Source of the DNA: a virus
IMG/VR virus record: IMGVR_UViG_3300025012_000192
Span: 1-38,192 of that record
Strand: one strand, 5' to 3'
DNA length: 38,192 nt
Shown piece after piece: positions 1 through 7,404 of the stretch. The notes beneath the pieces were generated by a model, which searched no databases, was not told the DNA's origin, and worked only from the letters and a program-made list of their open reading frames with translations. The position numbers were made by a program, and so were the translations under genes. Position 1 is the first letter of the stretch; each line of letters starts with the position of its first letter.

Positions 1-2
1 AT

Positions 3-380
3 AATTTAAGATTTAAATATGATCCTCAGAGCGATACTTTAGAATGGTGGGGAGCTAATAAATGTATTAGTGCCAACTATAGCGATACAGATGGATGCCT
101 TGGGATTTATAATAAAGGCGAATGGGCTAAAATTGTAGAAGAAGTAATTACTGTTGGGCCATATGTTGTTAAATTTGACGCTAATTTAAATAAAGTTGAA
201 ATCCATAGTTTGGATTCATTTAGACCTGTAGTTATTTTTCATAAAAATGATATTAAACACCTTAAAGATGTTATGAAAACTTTTTTTATTAATATTATTT
301 CTGTTAAAACTTGTTCGGGCGAAACTTTTTCTGTTTCAAAAGTTCTTATAGAAAATATTTATAAACAATTAGAGAAATAA
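3..380 (+). CDS. hypothetical protein, 5'-truncated by window edge
   Basis: This frame is open from the first bases of the window to a TAA at 378-380, giving about 125 residues with no start inside the window, so the gene begins upstream. The visible part is a mixed polar/hydrophobic sequence with an early WWGAN segment and no membrane span or motif I recognise. Base composition and direction match the genes that follow, and the next gene starts 2 nt after the stop, so it belongs to the same operon. Function unknown. Confidence 0.75.
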   Translation, partial: NLRFKYDPQSDTLEWWGANKCISANYSDTDGCLGIYNKGEWAKIVEEVITVGPYVVKFDANLNKVEIHSLDSFRPVVIFHKNDIKHLKDVMKTFFINIISVKTCSGETFSVSKVLIENIYKQLEK

Positions 381-381
381 A

Positions 382-600
382 ATGAAAACAGATAATAGAA
401 GATCGGTAAATACCGAGTTAAAAGATTATTGTGCTTTTGCAAAAGAGCGTGATTTTTTAGAAGTAACTGAATGGATAAATGGGGAAGGCTTTGATGTTAA
501 TGTTTCTTCTCGTAAAGAACAAATGTTTCAATTAACTTGGGGCGAGTTCAAGGCATTGAAAAAAGTAATTAAATTTATGAATAAGCCAGAGGAGGATTAA
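382..600 (+). CDS. hypothetical small phage protein (72 aa)
   Basis: A 72-residue soluble protein whose ATG lies 2 nt after the preceding stop, and whose own TAA overlaps the next ATG (TAATG). The centre reads FLEVTEWINGEGFDVNV, and the C-terminal half holds LTWGEFKALKKVIK. I have the impression of this pattern in small uncharacterised phage proteins, but I know no function for it. There are no cysteines in zinc-box spacing and no signal peptide. Tight coupling to both neighbours supports translation. Confidence 0.75.
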   Translation: MKTDNRRSVNTELKDYCAFAKERDFLEVTEWINGEGFDVNVSSRKEQMFQLTWGEFKALKKVIKFMNKPEED

Positions 601-842
601 TGAAAAAACTACTTGGTAGTTTATTACTTGTTGTTGTAATACTATTGTTCTTTTATCTGATGAATGTTACCAATGGATTCTTAGAAGCTATTGCTGTATG
701 GGGGATTTCTATTTTTATGTCGGCGCTTGTTTTAGCCGCTATTGACTTATTTCAATCAGATAAAACTATTAAAAGTGTAACTATAACAAATCCTGGAATT
801 AATTATAATCCATTGCAAACTATTAAAAAAGAGGAGAATTAA
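600..842 (+). CDS. small two-span membrane protein (80 aa)
   Basis: Starts in a TAATG overlap with the upstream gene, behind GGAGG ending 4 nt before the ATG. Residues about 4-22 form a hydrophobic segment rich in L, V and F. A second span follows at about 29-50, then a polar tail of about 30 residues. The layout is that of a small inner-membrane protein with a cytoplasmic or periplasmic tail. A holin-like role is possible for any phage protein of this shape, but nothing here points to it, and the lysis enzyme is 8 kb away. Confidence 0.7.
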   Translation: MKKLLGSLLLVVVILLFFYLMNVTNGFLEAIAVWGISIFMSALVLAAIDLFQSDKTIKSVTITNPGINYNPLQTIKKEEN

Positions 843-843
843 A

Positions 844-1143
844 ATGTCGCATGAAAGAAATCCAATAAGAAGAAATATGTATTATGAATCGGATATTAAA
901 AGTAAACTTGAGGATATTAAAGATGCATTAAAAAGTGTTCGAGACGATTTAGACAATATTGAATCATTTGTAGAAAAGTTGGCGGAAGAAAGAAGTGATT
1001 TAGAAAATTGGACAGAGGAAGAAGCCGGACAATATGACGAATTAGGCGATTCGTTTGATAATAAAGAGGCTGCATTACAAGATAGAATCAACACTTTAGA
1101 GGAAGAAGTTTATAGAATGAAAGAGGAATTAAATAATAAATAG
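844..1143 (+). CDS. acidic coiled-coil protein (99 aa)
   Basis: Begins 1 nt after the preceding stop, with GAGGAG upstream. Residues about 16-96 are almost continuous charged heptad-like sequence rich in E, D, K and L, consistent with one or two long coiled-coil helices broken near residues 55-70. It probably oligomerises. No enzyme motif, membrane span or cysteine pair is present. An antisense frame over the same bases is open only because of codon composition. Function unknown. Confidence 0.75.
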   Translation: MSHERNPIRRNMYYESDIKSKLEDIKDALKSVRDDLDNIESFVEKLAEERSDLENWTEEEAGQYDELGDSFDNKEAALQDRINTLEEEVYRMKEELNNK

Positions 1144-1181
1144 TAACTATTATTGTATAACTAATTCTAAAGAGGTTTGTT

Positions 1182-1982
1182 ATGTTTAAAGGTATTTGGA
1201 CAAATGATTTATCATGGAGTAATATTTTGTTATTAAAGAAACAAGGCTTTGATTCTTTATTTTTAAAATGCGGATTTTTTTATGAAAAGTTTACTAATGA
1301 TACCATGGATGTTACTGAACGGCAAAAATTAACTGCCGAAGCAATGAAAAATGCTTATGATTTTGCCGTGGGGATTGGTTATAAGTTTTTTATTGTTGAT
1401 ATTGGTTGGGGATTGGGCGAATTAGATAATAATTATTTTTGGCAAAAAATTTATAAAAAGTTTATGTTCACTACGGGTGTCGTTTTTTATCACGGCGAAC
1501 CTCTTGAAGGATTAGTTGAGTCTGAACAATATACCTATGAACAGGTAATGAATGTAATGTTAGAAAAATCTTCAACTGTTGGATATAAAAAATTTGTTAT
1601 GGATTCTACTAAACGAAATCTTTCTAGAGTTGAAAATTATAATCTTTGGTTTAATGGAAAAGTAGTACCATCTTATTATTATAATGCTCAAGAAAATTGG
1701 CATTCAATGTTGCCGTTTGTTTGGATATTTGGACAGCTTAGTATTGGAAGTTCTTTAAGATATAAATTTTTAATTGAAGAGGCTAAAAAGAATTGGGTGT
1801 CTGCTGTATTTTTATATCAAGGAAATTATCCCGCTTGGAATATAGAAGGTTGGTTGTTAAAAATACTTCAGATATTTGGTCTGTTAGAAAGATATGAAAA
1901 TTGGATGCGAAATAGATTTATTAAAGCGGCGGAGGAAAAAGTAATTGGCGAAAGTGGAAAAATTAGCTTGGCAGCTATTTAA
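1182..1982 (+). CDS. unknown protein, possible TIM-barrel fold (266 aa)
   Basis: ATG preceded by AAGAGG at good distance. The 266-residue protein alternates short hydrophobic strand-like blocks with amphipathic helices: FDSLFLKCG (about 24), KFFIVDIGWG (about 68), GVVFYHGEPLEG (about 99), KKFVMDS (about 136), VPSYYYN (about 162), FVWIFGQ (about 179) and AVFLYQG (about 208). Seven or more such repeats resemble a (beta/alpha) barrel, and the HGEP segment sits where barrel hydrolases often keep an acid. This is inference from pattern only; I do not recognise the family. Its 3' end overlaps the next gene by 38 nt. Confidence 0.7.
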   Translation: MFKGIWTNDLSWSNILLLKKQGFDSLFLKCGFFYEKFTNDTMDVTERQKLTAEAMKNAYDFAVGIGYKFFIVDIGWGLGELDNNYFWQKIYKKFMFTTGVVFYHGEPLEGLVESEQYTYEQVMNVMLEKSSTVGYKKFVMDSTKRNLSRVENYNLWFNGKVVPSYYYNAQENWHSMLPFVWIFGQLSIGSSLRYKFLIEEAKKNWVSAVFLYQGNYPAWNIEGWLLKILQIFGLLERYENWMRNRFIKAAEEKVIGESGKISLAAI

Positions 1983-2151
1983 GATTCATATGAGAATTAT
2001 TGATAATTCCAAAATTATTCAGAAGACTTCTGATGAAGTGAAAAGACAAAAAGCGCAAGAAGAAAATTGTAAATTGTCCCCAATGTATTATAAAATATTT
2101 AACGGATTGAGCAATTATTATTATAAGAGTGTATGTTCGATTAAAAAATAA
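1945..2151 (+). CDS. hypothetical small basic protein, TTG start (68 aa)
   Basis: The preferred start is the TTG at 1945, because GGAGG at 1930-1934 sits about 10 nt upstream. This makes the gene overlap the preceding one by 38 nt. An in-frame ATG at 1990 would give a 53-residue product without overlap but has no ribosome binding site. The product is Lys-rich and soluble, without recognised domains. It is followed by an 88-nt gap holding only a weak GCACT/AGTGC inverted repeat. Confidence 0.5.
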   Translation: MAKVEKLAWQLFKIHMRIIDNSKIIQKTSDEVKRQKAQEENCKLSPMYYKIFNGLSNYYYKSVCSIKK

Positions 2152-2239
2152 ATCTTATACAGGGCACTCGCATCTTATTATCTAAAGTGCTACATTTACA
2201 TGGTAAATAATTCATTGAACTAAACAAAAGGAGAATTAT

Positions 2240-2410
2240 ATGAATATGGCAAAAACATTTAAGTATCTTTTGTATCTCTGGCTTGCTTATACTGTTTTAT
2301 TCGCCTTCGATGTTATTCCAAATACTTTTTCTCGATCTGTTTCTACTATTCTTATTATTGGTTTTCTTTATCTTGGAGAAAAGCTCGAAGAAATAAGAAG
2401 AGGCTATTAA
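2240..2410 (+). CDS. small membrane protein (56 aa)
   Basis: An open frame of 57 codons with AAGGAG 5 nt before the ATG and a TAATG overlap with the next gene. The first third (about residues 8-25, KYLLYLWLAYTVLFAF) and a second segment (about 33-46, ending GFLYLG) are hydrophobic, so two short membrane spans are likely, followed by a charged C-terminus. It sits directly ahead of another gene with an N-terminal span, and the two may act together. Function unknown. Confidence 0.65.
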   Translation: MNMAKTFKYLLYLWLAYTVLFAFDVIPNTFSRSVSTILIIGFLYLGEKLEEIRRGY

Positions 2411-2760
2411 TGAATGAGCAATTATTCGTTGTGTTTATATTATCTCTTTTAGGAATTATTGTGGTTGGTCTTCTGAGTTTTTTATACAAAAATGAAAACA
2501 CCCGTTCATTTTCAGATATTATGTTAAACGAATCTAAATGGAATTTAGTTCAAATATCACAGAGGGAGGAAATAACTCGGCAACATCTTGAATCTTATTG
2601 TTTGCCGCAAGAAATTATAGTGAATAGAACAAAAGAAGATCTAAAAGAAAGGTTACTTCAGATTATAAGTGGGCACATAGAAATAGAAGAAGAAATTGAT
2701 TTACATACGGCAAATATCATCCTAAAAGGTGCAATAAAAGTGGGAATTCGTAGAAAATGA
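2410..2760 (+). CDS. hypothetical protein with N-terminal membrane anchor (116 aa)
   Basis: Translationally coupled to the preceding small membrane protein through TAATG. Residues about 5-25 form one hydrophobic span with few charges before it. The remaining 90 residues are polar, with a long acidic helix-like stretch around 75-100 (ISGHIEIEEEIDLHTANI). It looks like a single-pass protein with a soluble domain. No enzyme motif is visible. A 147-nt gap follows, so it probably ends a translation unit. Confidence 0.7.
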   Translation: MNEQLFVVFILSLLGIIVVGLLSFLYKNENTRSFSDIMLNESKWNLVQISQREEITRQHLESYCLPQEIIVNRTKEDLKERLLQIISGHIEIEEEIDLHTANIILKGAIKVGIRRK

Positions 2761-2891
2761 GGTGAATACAAAATAACCGTGAAAAGTATACCGAAAACAT
2801 CGTTTTTACAAGACAGCGGTGTCAGAATATTCCCTTAATTAAGAATACTTATTATATACTAAAAGAAGAAAAAGATTAAGGAGCGAAAAGA

Positions 2892-2921
2892 ATGCAGAAG
2901 AGTAGAAATGAAATTGGATAA
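2892..2921 (+). CDS. possible 9-codon leader ORF
   Basis: The strongest ribosome binding site in this gap (TAAGGAG, 2877-2883) is spaced for the ATG at 2892, which opens a frame of nine codons ending in TGA? No: it ends in TAA at 2919-2921. The downstream gene's ATG at 2908 is in another frame, inside this mini-ORF, and has only a weak GAAGAG upstream. It may be a leader that couples translation to the 2908 gene, or simply a displaced ribosome binding site. Low confidence that a peptide matters. Confidence 0.2.
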   Translation: MQKSRNEIG

Positions 2922-3174
2922 AGAAGCGTTTAATTCTTCAGTAATGCTTTGTAAAGTAATTCCGGAAAGAACGAAATCATATGTTTATGAGGAAGAGTAT
3001 TCTTTTAGAACATTCGTAAACGAAGTTGCTAAAAAATTAAAACAACAGCATAGAAAGTTTTATTATGTTAAAGGTGAAGATTATGATTCAGAAAAAGGAA
3101 GATATTATTATGCAAAAATATTTTTAATTAAAAATAAAGAGCAAGCAAATAAACACACTAAACTTTGGATATAA
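2908..3174 (+). CDS. hypothetical basic protein (88 aa)
   Basis: A soluble, Lys/Tyr-rich 88-residue protein. It has the segment RKFYYVKGEDYDSEKGRYYY around 50-70, which looks like a beta hairpin, and ends soon after KLWI. There is no membrane segment or cysteine motif. Its ATG lies inside the short upstream ORF at 2892 and lacks a strong ribosome binding site of its own, so the start is less certain than for its neighbours. Next gene 15 nt downstream. Function unknown. Confidence 0.6.
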   Translation: MKLDKEAFNSSVMLCKVIPERTKSYVYEEEYSFRTFVNEVAKKLKQQHRKFYYVKGEDYDSEKGRYYYAKIFLIKNKEQANKHTKLWI

Positions 3175-3189
3175 CAAAAGGAGGAATAA

Positions 3190-3429
3190 TTGCCGGTACC
3201 GGAGATTGTAAGAGATATGAAAAAAGAGCTCGAGATAATAGAAAATCATTATCCCGGAGTAGAGAAGTTAATTAATGATGAGGCAGTAATGAGAGGGGAG
3301 TTTGAAACTGAACATGACTTTCAACTGTTTATAGCTTTACATAGAATGTTTGCTAATGGTTTTGGTTTAGAACTACAAAATCTTTATAATGAAATTTTTA
3401 GATCTAGAGCTGTGGTAAAAAGTTTATGA
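3190..3429 (+). CDS. hypothetical protein, TTG start (79 aa)
   Basis: The TTG at 3190 is chosen because AAAGGAGGAATAA ends immediately before it, a near-perfect ribosome binding site. The product is helical and acidic: an N-terminal amphipathic helix (about 4-28) and a second helical half rich in F, L and H. The stop overlaps the next ATG by 4 nt (ATGA), indicating coupled translation. No recognised domain. Confidence 0.7.
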   Translation: MPVPEIVRDMKKELEIIENHYPGVEKLINDEAVMRGEFETEHDFQLFIALHRMFANGFGLELQNLYNEIFRSRAVVKSL

Positions 3430-3692
3430 AAAAAGTAAAATATCAATCTTATGTATTAAAAGGTGTGCGAGTTATTCTGTCTTTAGAAAATGGCTACAAC
3501 ATAAAAATAAATTTAAAGCGAATGGAGGGCATTTGTGCTATCTCGGAAAGATTATTAGAACCAGATTGTGAAGTCATTAAGTTTGAAGATGTTTATTTTA
3601 TAGATGAGGGTTCTTTTGCGGTGCGAAACTTTTTTATAACTGTAAATAAACAGCACGCAGAAATAGTAAAAAATAATTTTGGAATTAAATAG
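3426..3692 (+). CDS. hypothetical protein, beta-rich (88 aa)
   Basis: Starts at an ATGA overlap with the upstream gene. Alternating hydrophobic residues (SYVLKGVRVILSLENGYNIK near the start, VIKFEDVYFI and FAVRNFFITV further on) suggest a small antiparallel beta protein with a terminal helix. No catalytic or metal motif is evident. The stop is directly followed by the ribosome binding site of the next membrane protein. Function unknown. Confidence 0.65.
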   Translation: MKKVKYQSYVLKGVRVILSLENGYNIKINLKRMEGICAISERLLEPDCEVIKFEDVYFIDEGSFAVRNFFITVNKQHAEIVKNNFGIK

Positions 3693-3702
3693 GAGGTTAC
3701 GA

Positions 3703-3906
3703 ATGAGATATGTTTATTTGGTATTGTTTATAACCAGCGTTATTTCTATTGTTAGTTTTTCTTTTTCTGTGTGGCTCGTTTTTTGGTATGTGAAAAAAAT
3801 GAAAGTTAAAAATTTTTGGTATACTTTTTTTGCTGAAGCTATATCCCCATGGAAAGTATTTTTTATGTTGGTTATTCCATTAATTTATATTGGGTGGTAC
3901 TTATGA
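3703..3906 (+). CDS. small two-span membrane protein (67 aa)
   Basis: The frame is open from 3679, but the ATG at 3703 is the start because GGAGG at 3692-3696 is well placed and avoids overlap with the gene before. Residues about 3-28 are one hydrophobic segment (LVLFITSVISIVSFSFSVWL). A KKMKVK loop follows, and a second span runs from about 50 to 65. Two spans with a short basic loop is a shape shared by holins and many other small phage membrane proteins. The stop overlaps the next ATG (ATGA). Confidence 0.65.
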   Translation: MRYVYLVLFITSVISIVSFSFSVWLVFWYVKKMKVKNFWYTFFAEAISPWKVFFMLVIPLIYIGWYL

Positions 3907-4247
3907 ACGCTACTTATGGATTAAGAGGGCATTTTGGTATTTCGGTTGATCCCGATGTGAATAATCGATTGATTAGGGCAAATTTATTAATAGATGAGTA
4001 TAATAAAAAAATAAATTCTTTTGCTACGGCGGAAGAAAATAAAATTTTTTATGAGATGGCAAATGAAGAAATAGATCGGGCGGCTAATAGTCCTAAGCCA
4101 GGTAAAATACTTTTGAAGTACCAAAAATGCATTAATCAGATTGATGATTATTTGGAATATAATTATAAAGAAAAAAGCGCCGAAGAAATAAGAAATACCA
4201 TTTTAGAAATTATAGATAAACTAACTGAAAGGTTAAAAGAGTTATGA
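3903..4247 (+). CDS. hypothetical helical protein (114 aa)
   Basis: The frame is open from 3849, but the ATG at 3903 in an ATGA overlap with the preceding stop is the natural start. After a short N-terminal segment (GLRGHFGISVDPDVNN) the protein is mostly charged helices, with a C-terminal amphipathic stretch rich in E, I, K and L over about residues 75-114. It overlaps the next gene by 4 nt. No domain recognised. Confidence 0.65.
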   Translation: MNATYGLRGHFGISVDPDVNNRLIRANLLIDEYNKKINSFATAEENKIFYEMANEEIDRAANSPKPGKILLKYQKCINQIDDYLEYNYKEKSAEEIRNTILEIIDKLTERLKEL

Positions 4248-4438
4248 GCATTGAAATCGTAAAAGGTAATTATTATAAGTGTAGTAATTGTATACATTGG
4301 ATTAGAACTACAAATAGAGGCGGCGAATGTCATATGATTTCTAAGTTAGTTTGGAATGAAAAAATTGCAGAAACACAAGAAGCGTTTATACATACACAAA
4401 GTTATCATAGTTGTAAAGATCATGGGGTAAGTAAATGA
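4244..4438 (+). CDS. Cys-rich zinc-box miniprotein (64 aa)
   Basis: Starts in an ATGA overlap. It contains CSNCIHW near residues 13-19, GECH near 28-31 and HSCKDHG near the C-terminus, so four cysteines and several histidines could hold one zinc ion. Small proteins of this layout are common in phage accessory regions and lack assigned roles. Two others in this window (9028-9207 and 30126-30302) have a similar arrangement. It overlaps the metallophosphatase gene by 4 nt and is probably co-translated with it. Confidence 0.7.
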   Translation: MSIEIVKGNYYKCSNCIHWIRTTNRGGECHMISKLVWNEKIAETQEAFIHTQSYHSCKDHGVSK

Positions 4439-5145
4439 AGATTTTAACTGTAGGTGATTTACATGGAAAAAGGGTTTGGGAAAACCTTGATACAAATAGT
4501 TGGGATCTTATTATTTTTATTGGTGATTATATGGACGCTTTTGAATGGCAATTTAGCGGTGACTTGGTTCGAAAGAATTTTAGGAATTTAGTTTATTGGG
4601 CTAAAAATCAGCCTGAAGGAAAAATAAAATTCCTTTTAGGAAATCATGAGATACATTATTTATTACACGGAACAGAATACTTTGAACGAATGAGAGGAAG
4701 TGGTTATGTTTATGCCTCTTTATTTTTTACGTTTAATTTAATTAATGAGGAATCGGAGTTATTTAATGTTGCTTATCAGTATGATAATTATTTGTGGACT
4801 CATGCTGGAGTTACAAATACTCATTGGGAGGAGGATCTTAAAAAAGATTTTGAGGATAATAGTTTTAATTCTATTGCTGAATACCTAAATTATTTATGGA
4901 AAATAAAAGATGCTAGATTAATGAGAATTGGTAGAGATAGATTGGGGTATGATAAACAAGGTTCGATATTTTGGTGCGGAAAAAACGAGCTAGAAAATGA
5001 TATGCTTTTAGGTTATCATCAGATAGTAGGGCATACGCCAATTAAGGATATTGAATATCCAACTGATGAAGTTAATACTGATACTTCGGTTGCGTTTATA
5101 GATTGTTTAGATAAAATAACTAAATTTTATGAATTAGAGTTATGA
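4435..5145 (+). CDS. PPP-type metallophosphatase (calcineurin-like phosphoesterase)
   Basis: A 236-residue enzyme with the full metal-binding set of the calcineurin-like/PPP family: GDLHG at 7-11, GDYMD at 30-34 (GDxVDRG position, without the usual Arg-Gly), GNHE at 69-72, a THAGV box at about 122-126 and VGHTP at about 198-202. These residues hold two metal ions and activate water for hydrolysis of a phosphoester. Family knowledge makes protein phosphatase or diadenosine-tetraphosphatase-like activity possible, as with lambda PP; the substrate cannot be told from sequence. The product is soluble with no signal peptide. It is coupled by ATGA to both neighbours. Confidence 0.88.
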   Translation: MKILTVGDLHGKRVWENLDTNSWDLIIFIGDYMDAFEWQFSGDLVRKNFRNLVYWAKNQPEGKIKFLLGNHEIHYLLHGTEYFERMRGSGYVYASLFFTFNLINEESELFNVAYQYDNYLWTHAGVTNTHWEEDLKKDFEDNSFNSIAEYLNYLWKIKDARLMRIGRDRLGYDKQGSIFWCGKNELENDMLLGYHQIVGHTPIKDIEYPTDEVNTDTSVAFIDCLDKITKFYELEL

Positions 5146-5312
5146 AAAAAGAACCCATAAATATAAAAGAGATTTTTAATTTATATAAATCTTTAGAGCG
5201 TTCTGCTACCGAGCATTTGAGAACTCATTTGGATTTTGAGGTTTTAGAAATTCGAAGATTTTATAGAAAGGCGCAACGAAAAATTAAAAAATATTGGAAG
5301 GAGAATAAATGA
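5142..5312 (+). CDS. hypothetical basic helical protein (56 aa)
   Basis: A 57-codon frame opening at an ATG that overlaps the phosphatase stop (ATGA) and closing in an ATGA overlap with the next gene. The product is helical and strongly basic in its C-terminal half (FYRKAQRKIKKYWKE), which could suit nucleic-acid or membrane-surface contact. No recognised family. Overlap on both sides is the main evidence that it is translated. Confidence 0.6.
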   Translation: MKKEPINIKEIFNLYKSLERSATEHLRTHLDFEVLEIRRFYRKAQRKIKKYWKENK

Positions 5313-5587
5313 GTTTAAATATAAATGGGTTTGTAATATTATTGTTGTTTGTGATTTTTTTGATTTCTCGGGTTGCAATGAAATGGAAAGTTCAATCAGA
5401 TTTGTGGGATGTTCATATAGGAAAAGAGCACGATGAAAATTGGGTTCCAAATTTACAAGAAATATTGCATGAAGAAAAGTTTATGAAATATAAAAGAAGA
5501 GTGGATTATATATTTATTTCTTGCGCTTCTTTTTATGAATGGGCTGTGAGGAGATTTATGCAAATAAAAATATTCGCAAAAGAATAG
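5309..5587 (+). CDS. hypothetical protein with N-terminal membrane anchor (92 aa)
   Basis: GGAGAA stands 5 nt before the ATG. Residues about 7-22 (GFVILLLFVIFLISRV) form a transmembrane or uncleaved signal segment, followed by about 70 mostly polar residues with aromatic patches near the end (FISCASFYEWAVRRF). It is probably a single-pass membrane protein facing one compartment. Two antisense frames over this gene are shadows. Function unknown. Confidence 0.65.
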   Translation: MSLNINGFVILLLFVIFLISRVAMKWKVQSDLWDVHIGKEHDENWVPNLQEILHEEKFMKYKRRVDYIFISCASFYEWAVRRFMQIKIFAKE

Positions 5588-5599
5588 AAGGAGGATAAA

Positions 5600-5860
5600 A
5601 TGAGTTTTGAAGGCTATGTTCAACGGTTGTGTGTCAATGGCCATTTAAGTATTGTTGATGTTTATAATGATGACGATGGGGATGTTTGTTTTTGTGGGGC
5701 GCTTTTTGTTTATCGTCATATTGTTGATGAAATAAACGCTTGGAATCCCGAAGATAGAAAAGAGTTTGAAATTTTAACTGCTGCTGAATATGACATTTGC
5801 CCAACTTGTGAAAATAAAAAATTAGTTAAACCCGCAACTTATAAAATACCGGAGGAATAA
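5600..5860 (+). CDS. zinc-ribbon-like protein (86 aa)
   Basis: GAAGGAGG lies 6 nt before the ATG. The N-terminus reads MSFEGYVQRLCVNGH, then CFCGALF around 30-36 and CPTCEN around 67-72. These cysteine pairs with the first CxxGH would form one or two zinc knuckles. The pattern fits small phage proteins of unknown role, and I do not know a function. It is followed 1 nt later by the next gene. Confidence 0.7.
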   Translation: MSFEGYVQRLCVNGHLSIVDVYNDDDGDVCFCGALFVYRHIVDEINAWNPEDRKEFEILTAAEYDICPTCENKKLVKPATYKIPEE

Positions 5861-5861
5861 A

Positions 5862-6176
5862 ATGAGCGCAAAAGAAAATATAGCAAAACTACCAGAATGG
5901 TGTTATGGAAAGTTGTTGATGGATACTTCTGTTATAAAAATATATGCTGGAGAAATGGGATATTATCCTTTTGGTGGGGTTCCCCCATTAGATGTTAATG
6001 AAACTGTTGATGAATTTATTGATGAGTGGAATTTAAATATTGGTGTTACAAAAGGAATGCGGGCCGCAATGGAACAAGGCTCTATGTTTGGTTGGCATAT
6101 TGGTGCTGCAAATGTAGATAATTATGATGTTGATGGGCATTGGACTAAAGAATATATAATGTCTCTTAAAAAATAA
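5862..6176 (+). CDS. hypothetical protein (104 aa)
   Basis: ATG 1 nt after the preceding stop, with CCGGAGG in good position. A soluble 104-residue protein with Gly/aromatic-rich loops (AGEMGYYPFGGVPP around 30-43) and an acidic helix (VDEFIDEWNLNIG). No recognised motif or membrane span. It closes this run of genes: an 89-nt AT-rich gap follows, with no hairpin and only poor promoter matches. Confidence 0.65.
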   Translation: MSAKENIAKLPEWCYGKLLMDTSVIKIYAGEMGYYPFGGVPPLDVNETVDEFIDEWNLNIGVTKGMRAAMEQGSMFGWHIGAANVDNYDVDGHWTKEYIMSLKK

Positions 6177-6265
6177 TAGTTCTTTTATTATTCATTTATT
6201 CTTCGTATGTTTGTTTTGTTATTCAAATAAAACATAATTTAATAACAAAAGATTAGGAGGAAAAA

Positions 6266-7174
6266 TTGAGGATTGCTGGAAAATTTACTTCGAATTATTT
6301 GCGTAAAGAAAAATGTTTTAAGGTTGAAATGAAAGATCGTTTTGGCCGGATTACAATTGCTCGTTGTTCTAAAATAGAACGGAATGAAATGCGAAAGCAA
6401 TTTGATTTTATTCAAAATGAAAAAAAGGTTTCAACTGTTATTGCGGAAAAGGTCGTTGCGAAAAAAATTGTAAAGAAAAAAATAGTTAAAAAAAATCTGC
6501 TCGATGAAATAAAGGATACCGATTATTATGTAGTAGATAACTTTACCGCAAATCTCTTTAGCGAAGAAGGGAAACAAATTAATTTACCTTATGGAAATGA
6601 TTTTATTGAAACTTTGGAATTAGGTAAATTTGTATTAATGCCGAGATGGTATGAGAAGAAATTAAATTTGGATGAAAGAATTTCGTATTCAAAAATTATT
6701 GATATCCGTGAAGAAAATTGTTTATTGATATTGTTGCCTAAATTAACTTTTCGGGATAAGCGGATTACTTTTGAGTTTCCTTTTGTGGTTGGTTCTTTAT
6801 TAACTTATGCTCAAGCAAAAAGATTGTATAAAAATATTAATCGATTTGGTTTTCAGAAAACTATTATAAGTATTGGGCAAATTCCTAAAACAAGTAAAGT
6901 AGTAAACTATTTTTCTACAGATAGGGTTATTAAAAGAATTGCTAATGAGCATAAGAGAAATGAATCGGCGAAAAATAAAATTATGCGAAATAAAGTTACA
7001 ACGCTAAAAAGTCGGCGAAGAAAACAAAAATATACTATTAAATCTGGGAGTAGTAAAAATTATTATACAACCGCTAGTAATGAAAGAGTGCATAATAAAT
7101 TTGGTGGTCGGGTTGACGCTGAAAATCGGCGCAAGAAAAATGAAAAATTTTTAATGGAAGTAATTAATAAGTAG
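6266..7174 (+). CDS. hypothetical Lys-rich protein, TTG start (302 aa)
   Basis: The TTG at 6266 follows AGGAGGAAAAA and is the only start with a ribosome binding site. The 302-residue product is strongly basic. Residues about 55-78 hold a Lys/Val repeat (VAEKVVAKKIVKKKIVKKN-like). The middle (about 85-200) is a folded-looking beta-rich region with FEFPFVVGSLLTYAQAKRLY. The last 90 residues are again basic (KSRRRKQK). Basic tails on a central domain suggest nucleic-acid binding, but this is inference. It is the largest unrecognised gene in the accessory block besides 1182-1982. Confidence 0.7.
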   Translation: MRIAGKFTSNYLRKEKCFKVEMKDRFGRITIARCSKIERNEMRKQFDFIQNEKKVSTVIAEKVVAKKIVKKKIVKKNLLDEIKDTDYYVVDNFTANLFSEEGKQINLPYGNDFIETLELGKFVLMPRWYEKKLNLDERISYSKIIDIREENCLLILLPKLTFRDKRITFEFPFVVGSLLTYAQAKRLYKNINRFGFQKTIISIGQIPKTSKVVNYFSTDRVIKRIANEHKRNESAKNKIMRNKVTTLKSRRRKQKYTIKSGSSKNYYTTASNERVHNKFGGRVDAENRRKKNEKFLMEVINK

Positions 7175-7185
7175 GAGGAATAAAA

Positions 7186-7404
7186 ATGAGCAAAGAGAAA
7201 AATAAGTTACATGAAGCCTATTGTGCTTTAGAAGATTTAGAAAGATTATTAGATGATAGAATTGTTGAGAATAGCAGAATAAAAAATATTTGTCCGAATA
7301 CCTTTACAGAACAAGCGAATCATGCTTTTATGTTGTATAGAGATAGAGTTTGGGAAGCAAAATATATTTTAAGAGATATGGGTGCCGGTAAAATATGCGA
7401 CTAA
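7186..7404 (+). CDS. hypothetical helical protein (72 aa)
   Basis: GGAGG stands 8 nt before the ATG. The product is a charged, mostly helical protein (LHEAYCALEDLERLLDD at the start, then HAFMLYRDRVWEAKYILRDM), with no recognised domain. Its last codons (ATA TGC GAC TAA) contain the ATG of the next gene, a 10-nt overlap repeated almost exactly at the following junction. Confidence 0.65.
   Translation: MSKEKNKLHEAYCALEDLERLLDDRIVENSRIKNICPNTFTEQANHAFMLYRDRVWEAKYILRDMGAGKICD

Noticed and set aside
6177-6265. Promoter in the gap before the TTG-start gene
   Set aside because: TTGTTT and TAATTT at 18-nt spacing are poor matches, expected by chance in such AT-rich DNA.
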